This document shows positions 1 through 3,925 of a stretch of DNA of 5,752 nt, one piece after another. Origin of the DNA: Fimbriimonadaceae bacterium (GTDB lineage: Bacteria > Armatimonadota > Fimbriimonadia > Fimbriimonadales > Fimbriimonadaceae); assembly GCA_014380605.1 (NCBI GenBank), contig JACMJO010000300.1, forward strand, positions 1-5,752, written 5' to 3'. The position numbers and the translations under genes are program-made. Position 1 is the stretch's first letter. Every line of letters starts with the position of its first letter. The notes below the pieces were generated by a model. It saw only the letters and a program-made list of their open reading frames with translations. It searched no databases and was not told the DNA's origin.

Positions 1-153
1 TGGGAAGTCCATCCGGGGAATCAGGGCATCGGGCAGATGAAGACTCCCCTCGACGACGCCCTCCAGAACCGCGTCAAACGCTTCCTTGGGCAAATCCTTG
101 CCATTTACCTTGATGTAAAGCTGAGGGATCGTCGAACGGATTTCTGGCTGCAT
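1..153 (-). CDS. Spike protein, VgrG/gp27-like (Afp8-like), N-terminal 51 residues only
   Basis: Only the first 51 codons are present; the frame stays open to the left edge, so the gene continues outside the window. The start resembles the opening beta-strand region of eCIS spike and phage late-control gene D proteins: a short polar leader, then PQLYIKVNGKDLP (residues 10-22), an acidic/valine-rich stretch ending LEGVVEG, and SLHLPDALIPRMDF, which fits the family pattern of a strand followed by 'slhLPd'. In relatives this protein trimerises as the gp27/gp5-like hub and spike under the tube. The ATG directly follows the TAA of the LysM gene (TAAATG) and I see no Shine-Dalgarno sequence, so translation is probably coupled to that gene. 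The downstream position relative to tube and LysM genes supports the call as much as the sequence does. The functional C-terminal spike part cannot be judged. Confidence 0.8.
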   Translation of the reverse strand, partial: MQPEIRSTIPQLYIKVNGKDLPKEAFDAVLEGVVEGSLHLPDALIPRMDFP

Positions 154-804
154 TTAGGGTAGGTTTGGAATACCAAGAATCTGGCCAGGTTCAATTGAAA
201 GAGGATCATCGATGCGATTGGCTTCCGCGATCAATCGCCAATGGCTAGGGTTACCATACTCTTCATTGGCAATCCCCGCCAGCGTATCCCTTGGCCGCAC
301 CATGCGCCTTTTCGCCCCGCCCTCTGCATAGCTGGTTGGGTTCGTTCCTGGTTTATCGTTCTCGTCGACCGCCTCCATTAAGGTCACATTGGCCAATGCT
401 CGAACGGGCACGCCATTTTGACGAAACAAGGTGAATCGAATCGACAGACTGGTGATTGCAGCTTTGAACTGCCAGTTGTCTCCCCACTCAAACAAGATGA
501 ACGGCGGACGACCCTTCTTCGTCTTCGTGTTCGCCTTCGACTTGTCTATCATCGTCATTTTGAAGAGCTTGTCCGTGTGAACTCGGACATCGCCAAGGGG
601 TTCTTCGAAAACGTCGAACATGAGTTCAACCGTCATACTTCTGGCTCCGCCACCCGTAAAGTCCATTTTGGGCACGTTTTTGCCCGTTACCGGTTTCGCC
701 TGCCAGTTGTTCGTTTTGGCGATGGTGTACTCGGTCGGGTTGAAAAGGCACTTTAACTTTTCCTTCGTGTACATGTCGGTTATCGTTGCTTTGGATAGGC
801 TCAT
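154..804 (-). CDS. LysM-domain tube cap/baseplate protein (Afp7-like CIS tube protein)
   Basis: This 216-residue protein has the two-part layout of eCIS Afp7-like proteins. Residues 1-145 are a beta-rich tube-type domain with the typical opening KLKCLFNPTEYTIAKTNNW (residues 16-34), followed by MTVELMFDVFEEP and a strand reading PFILFEWGDNWQFKAAITSL. The Asn-Pro-x-Glu-Tyr motif and the 'aromatic-x-Trp-Gly' strand are characteristic. Residues about 166-213 form a LysM domain: VRPRDTLAGIANEEYGNPS, then HWRLIAEANRIDDP and PGQILGIPNLP. In this family the LysM part resembles T4 gp53 and links the end of the inner tube to the spike hub and baseplate, so peptidoglycan binding is not the expected role. 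The ATG is preceded by AGGA seven bases upstream, overlapping the stop codon of the 787-residue gene. Length is normal for the family and no key part is missing. Confidence 0.93.
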   Translation of the reverse strand: MSLSKATITDMYTKEKLKCLFNPTEYTIAKTNNWQAKPVTGKNVPKMDFTGGGARSMTVELMFDVFEEPLGDVRVHTDKLFKMTMIDKSKANTKTKKGRPPFILFEWGDNWQFKAAITSLSIRFTLFRQNGVPVRALANVTLMEAVDENDKPGTNPTSYAEGGAKRRMVRPRDTLAGIANEEYGNPSHWRLIAEANRIDDPLSIEPGQILGIPNLP

Positions 805-811
805 TGTCTTT

Positions 812-815
812 TCCT
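812..815 (-). promoter_or_regulatory. Ribosome binding site for the LysM gene
   Basis: On the minus strand the sequence reads TAGGAAAAGACAATG. The AGGA core lies 7 nt before the ATG at 804 and shares bases with the TAG stop codon of the upstream gene, consistent with termination-reinitiation in a polycistronic mRNA. Confidence 0.6.
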
Positions 816-3177
816 AGCGGAATCCTGCTCTTTCTGACTCGAACTGTAGTTTTCTCTTGAGCAAGCTCCACACTTCCGTCGCTAATAGGTTTACGTCCTG
901 ATCCTTAGCCTTTGCTCCACCGACTTGGCTAGCTTGTTCCTCGGTTTTGGCTTGGCTCTCGGATGCTGCCCCAATGCCCCCCTTTGATGCTTGGACCGCA
1001 ATCGCTTGATCGTCATGATGGATCGGCTTCTTGAGCGGCATTGCGGGCTTAGATAGTGATGCAGAAATCAAGGTGGTCTTTGGCTTTTCTTGATGATCTC
1101 CAAGGTCCATTCTGGCTGGAGGTGGGAGGTCGATGCGCATATCGACATGCGGCGAACTCGGAACCACCGTCGGCGCCTTGGGAATCAATGGCTGAGTCAT
1201 GGTGGGGGGAATTGCTGGGTGGCTGGGCACAATCGGCTTTATGACTGGTGCGGCCATCCCAATGGAGGGGGTCATTGCCGGCCTCCCCGATGGCTTGGCG
1301 TGAGACGCACCAGAGGCAGGCGAAAGCAAGCGCGGAGCCATTGGAGAACCGGTCGACAAGGAGCGGGCCGGAATGTGGGGGACCGCAGGGTGCCCGACAA
1401 CCCCCGCTGACGCCCGAGATGGGCCGTGTCCAGCGGCGGAAACTCTGCTTGGGATAGCCGCAAACCCGCCACCTTGGGACGGAGGCGCCGATACCCGAGG
1501 CGCGTGATAAGTGGGGCCCTGAGAAGTCGAGGTCGGCATGATTCGCGGCAGGGCCGGAGCCGAAGCATTGGCAATGACAGAGTGGAAATTTGGAAATGCC
1601 TGTTGACGCATTTGAGCAAAGGTTGTTGCGGGAATCGAACGGACGGGCACCATTCTAAGATCAGCCCGGGCCTCTTGCGCGTAGCTAAGTGGATGTGGCT
1701 GGTTGACTCCACCGGGTAAGTACACGGGAAGCCCGAGAGTCCGGAGCACGGAAGGACCGCCTCCGCTTGAATGATAGTTCCCCGACCAGCGATGCGTTCG
1801 TCCTTGGCCCAAGGTTGAGGGCCCGGAGCTTAAGTTTGCGGGTTGATTAGGCATCCCAACGTCCGCCCTGAGCGCGGACATAACCGGAGAGGGCCACGAC
1901 AGGGAAACGACCTTATCGGCAAATCCGGGCGAAGGAGTTTCTCCTTGATGATCGAGAAGCGCGTTGATGACCTCTGCCGATATCGGCACATTGACGGCGC
2001 TTGGTCCCAGGTCGTTGGGATGCAAGGATGGGTAGAGCGCCTTTGCTCCTGCGGGCAATGTGGCCTTCAGGGCTTTTATGTCATCAAACGTAAGTGGCCT
2101 GGCGCCTTTAGCTAAATCCTTCATTTGAAAGGTAGCATCGACCCCCGCCTTGCTGGAATCCTTACCGGCAACCCGAATCGGGCTAGAAACCAGGGTTACA
2201 TGTCCTAACCGAGGATGGGCGCTCACAGCACTGTTCTGATTGAGATTGGACTGACTTGGATCCCTTCGCATTTTCAGCAAGTCCTGCGAAAGGCCGGCTG
2301 AACCTCGGGCTCCATTACGGAGGATTAGAGAATCGGCGAGGTTGGTGGCTGTTCTACCGAGAGGTTGGCTTGAGATTCCTAATTGAGGAGCGCCTAAACC
2401 TCGCTCGGCAAGAGGTCCGATCCCAGGTTGGTTGGCCAGACCGAAAGGTCCTCCTCTACTCCCAAGGTACATTCCCGCAACACCGGCGCCTATGCCGAGG
2501 GCAATCGGCGCCGCTCCGAGCCTTGCTCTTGAGCGTGCAGTTCGAGATGGCTTTTCGCCGATCGAATCGAATTCAATGTCTTGGTCCTCTACTTGGCCAG
2601 GTACACGTTTTCTTCGAGTTCGAAAAGCCAGAGGTACTTCTGAATGATCTTGAACCTCATAGGTTCGAGAGCCTATTCCACTCGTGGTAAAAACGCGTGT
2701 TGCTCCAGAAGACGCCGAGTCGGTCTCGGTTGCATCTACAACCCCTACCCGTGAGCTACGTCTTCGTCGCCGCTTGGTCTTCAGAGGAACAGATTCAGAA
2801 TCCTCCTCATCCTCGACTTCCAGCTCGTGAGGTCTCAAACGACGCGACTTGGATGCGACGACTCTTGGATTCCTTCGAGTTGGCGCTAGGTTCAGAGCGG
2901 TCGGTTCTTCCAGTGCGGGAGTTTGTTTGAGTACCAACTGAAGCCAATTTGTAAAGGCATAAAGCTTTGATGCCGTCAGGCTGTGACTGGTCAGAAGCCT
3001 TGGCACGATGGTCGCGGCAAAAGCCTCCGATCGCAACGACCCTCTAACCATGTCGTTGAACGGTTTTGACCGCTTGGCCGAGACCTCAACATGCAGGTCA
3101 GCCAGGAACTGCAGGACCCGCCCAATCGAGTCGATTGGTTCGATCTCCGGCATATCCTTGGCAAGCAGTTCGCTCAT
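814..3177 (-). CDS. Large, mostly disordered protein of unknown function in the tube-LysM slot
   Basis: This 787-residue protein is not one I recognise as a whole. Residues 10-85 look folded and helical (IDSIGRVLQFLADLHVEV to YAFTNWLQLVLKQ). Residues 118-129 are strongly acidic (ELEVEDEEDSES) and are followed at once by a basic cluster, KTKRRRRRSSR (133-143). Residues 221-240 are a Gly/Ala-rich hydrophobic stretch (APIALGIGAGVAGMYLG). Residues 360-430 may hold a small folded unit. Residues about 440-720 are Pro/Ser/Ala-rich and low in aromatics, so probably disordered. The last 25 residues (LLATEVWSLLKRKLQ then ESERAGFR) are an amphipathic helix with an Arg-rich end that matches the C-terminus of the small protein at 3632-3925. 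The gene starts 2 nt after the tube gene with no clear Shine-Dalgarno, so it is probably translationally coupled. Its place suggests an injection-system component or scaffold. Coding is supported by the long open frame and tight packing; function is unknown. Confidence 0.85.
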   Translation of the reverse strand: MSELLAKDMPEIEPIDSIGRVLQFLADLHVEVSAKRSKPFNDMVRGSLRSEAFAATIVPRLLTSHSLTASKLYAFTNWLQLVLKQTPALEEPTALNLAPTRRNPRVVASKSRRLRPHELEVEDEEDSESVPLKTKRRRRRSSRVGVVDATETDSASSGATRVFTTSGIGSRTYEVQDHSEVPLAFRTRRKRVPGQVEDQDIEFDSIGEKPSRTARSRARLGAAPIALGIGAGVAGMYLGSRGGPFGLANQPGIGPLAERGLGAPQLGISSQPLGRTATNLADSLILRNGARGSAGLSQDLLKMRRDPSQSNLNQNSAVSAHPRLGHVTLVSSPIRVAGKDSSKAGVDATFQMKDLAKGARPLTFDDIKALKATLPAGAKALYPSLHPNDLGPSAVNVPISAEVINALLDHQGETPSPGFADKVVSLSWPSPVMSALRADVGMPNQPANLSSGPSTLGQGRTHRWSGNYHSSGGGPSVLRTLGLPVYLPGGVNQPHPLSYAQEARADLRMVPVRSIPATTFAQMRQQAFPNFHSVIANASAPALPRIMPTSTSQGPTYHAPRVSAPPSQGGGFAAIPSRVSAAGHGPSRASAGVVGHPAVPHIPARSLSTGSPMAPRLLSPASGASHAKPSGRPAMTPSIGMAAPVIKPIVPSHPAIPPTMTQPLIPKAPTVVPSSPHVDMRIDLPPPARMDLGDHQEKPKTTLISASLSKPAMPLKKPIHHDDQAIAVQASKGGIGAASESQAKTEEQASQVGGAKAKDQDVNLLATEVWSLLKRKLQFESERAGFR

Positions 3178-3179
3178 TA

Positions 3180-3635
3180 CTATTTTGATTGGACGTTGAT
3201 TCCGTTGTGGGCAAACTCAAGCGTTTCGATTGCAGTAGCACCGGCTTCAGACTTAAGATCTGGCCCAGTCCATTTGACGGGCCAGGCCTGGATGAGATCC
3301 CATTGCTGAACCGCCTTTTGTCCAGGTTTTGGCCCATATACCAAGATGGTGACGTTCTTCCTCTTCTTGGGAATTCCGTCCAAGCTGGACATGTACCATC
3401 GGTACAGGTCCTGACCAGCATCGATTCCACGCTTCAGGGTGATGTTTGCGTACTTGGTTCTGACCGGCAACTTGTGGGTATGTACGTTCAATCCGCCTTC
3501 TGAGTATTCATACACCTCAGTCTCAATTGAAATGCCTGAGCACTCCGCGAATCCTGCGATCTGCAAGCCGTCTATCTCCACCCAAAAGGAAAGCCCAAGG
3601 TAAGGGTCTTTGGGTCTCTGCTCCTCTTTTCTCAT
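3180..3635 (-). CDS. Contractile injection system tail tube protein (T4 gp19-like, Afp1/Afp5-type)
   Basis: This 151-residue protein matches the gp19/Hcp-like tube family in length and motifs. In order: PYLGLSFWVEIDGLQIAGFA with ECSGISIETEV (residues 11-41), the loop YSEGGLNVHTHKLPVRTKY (44-62), NITLKRGID (64-72), LYRWY (77-81), RKNVTILVYGP (92-102), the Trp-containing AWPVKWTGPDL strand (117-127), and the closing IETLEFAHNGI (136-146). In relatives, hexameric rings of this beta-barrel stack to form the inner tube that is fired when the sheath contracts. eCIS loci usually carry two or three paralogues; the copy just before the LysM gene is generally the baseplate-proximal one (Afp5-like), which is an inference from order here. 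The ATG overlaps the upstream TGA as ATGA, and AGGAGG lies 5 nt upstream. No truncation is seen. Confidence 0.96.
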   Translation of the reverse strand: MRKEEQRPKDPYLGLSFWVEIDGLQIAGFAECSGISIETEVYEYSEGGLNVHTHKLPVRTKYANITLKRGIDAGQDLYRWYMSSLDGIPKKRKNVTILVYGPKPGQKAVQQWDLIQAWPVKWTGPDLKSEAGATAIETLEFAHNGINVQSK

Positions 3636-3925
3636 CCTCCCCTCCTCATGCGCCCGAGAATCACTTCCTGTTTCATTAGTTCGTACACTTTTTCTGCCAC
3701 CTTCTGCGGGTCCACTCGCAATGCGGACGGCGTGTCGTCTCCCTGCATTTTTCCTTGCGTCGCCGTGTCAGAAGGAACAGGCTGACCTTCAACTGATCCC
3801 TTTGACGGAGCGCTCGCGAGATTCATCGAGGGCTTCTTTGCCTGAGCGTCCTTGTTCAGAGGCGATTGCTCTTTGCCCGTCTTCACGGAAACATTGCATA
3901 CAAGGCGTTGAATGCTAGTCGCCAA
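3632..3925 (-). CDS. Small eCIS-locus protein with disordered middle and conserved-looking C-terminal helix
   Basis: I place the start at the TTG codon at 3925 (97 residues), because GGAGG sits 6 nt before it. An in-frame ATG at 3967 would give 111 residues but has no such site and would overlap the upstream gene by 53 nt rather than 11. From the TTG the protein begins MATSIQRLVCNVSVKTGK, a short hydrophobic pattern (I-x-x-L-V-x-x-V-x-V) that loosely recalls the start of short eCIS/phage-tail DUF5908-type proteins; this is a weak resemblance. Residues 19-69 are Lys/Ser/Pro/Gln-rich and probably disordered. Residues 70-97 (VDPQKVAEKVYELMKQ then EVILGRMRRGG) form an amphipathic helix with a basic end that matches the C-terminus of the 787-residue protein. 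The gene ends in a 4-nt ATGA overlap with the tube gene. Function is unknown; a structural adaptor is plausible. Confidence 0.8.
   Translation of the reverse strand: MATSIQRLVCNVSVKTGKEQSPLNKDAQAKKPSMNLASAPSKGSVEGQPVPSDTATQGKMQGDDTPSALRVDPQKVAEKVYELMKQEVILGRMRRGG
3636..3646 (-). promoter_or_regulatory. Strong ribosome binding site for the tail tube gene
   Basis: The minus strand reads AGGAGGGGAGG directly before ATG, with a perfect AGGAGG core (3641-3646) 5 nt upstream of the start. The same bases encode the terminal Arg-Arg-Gly-Gly of the preceding small protein, so that protein's C-terminus and this ribosome binding site share sequence. A strong site fits a tube subunit needed in many copies. 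Confidence 0.85.

Noticed and set aside
166..306. LysM domain read as a peptidoglycan hydrolase or cell-wall anchor
   Set aside because: In this context and with this N-terminal tube domain, LysM is a standard part of the Afp7-like tube-spike connector; no catalytic domain is present.
418..756. 112-residue open frame on the plus strand
   Set aside because: It is antisense to the well-supported LysM gene and its translation shows no family motif.
1272..1712. 146-residue open frame on the minus strand in another frame
   Set aside because: It overlaps the middle of the 787-residue gene. The Arg/Pro/Leu-rich composition is what an out-of-frame read of Pro/Ser/Ala codons gives, and no ribosome binding site was seen.
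2256..2690. 144-residue open frame on the plus strand
   Set aside because: It lies wholly inside the 787-residue gene on the other strand, has no recognisable domain and no packing with other genes; best explained as an antisense shadow.
2700..3177. Possible frameshift or gene fusion explaining the unusual size of the 787-residue protein
   Set aside because: The frame is continuous from start to stop, composition changes gradually between segments, and there is no internal Shine-Dalgarno plus start or interrupted domain suggesting two joined genes.
3098..3430. 110-residue minus-strand frame overlapping the tube gene
   Set aside because: The tube gene in the other frame has clear gp19-family motifs, and this frame has none.
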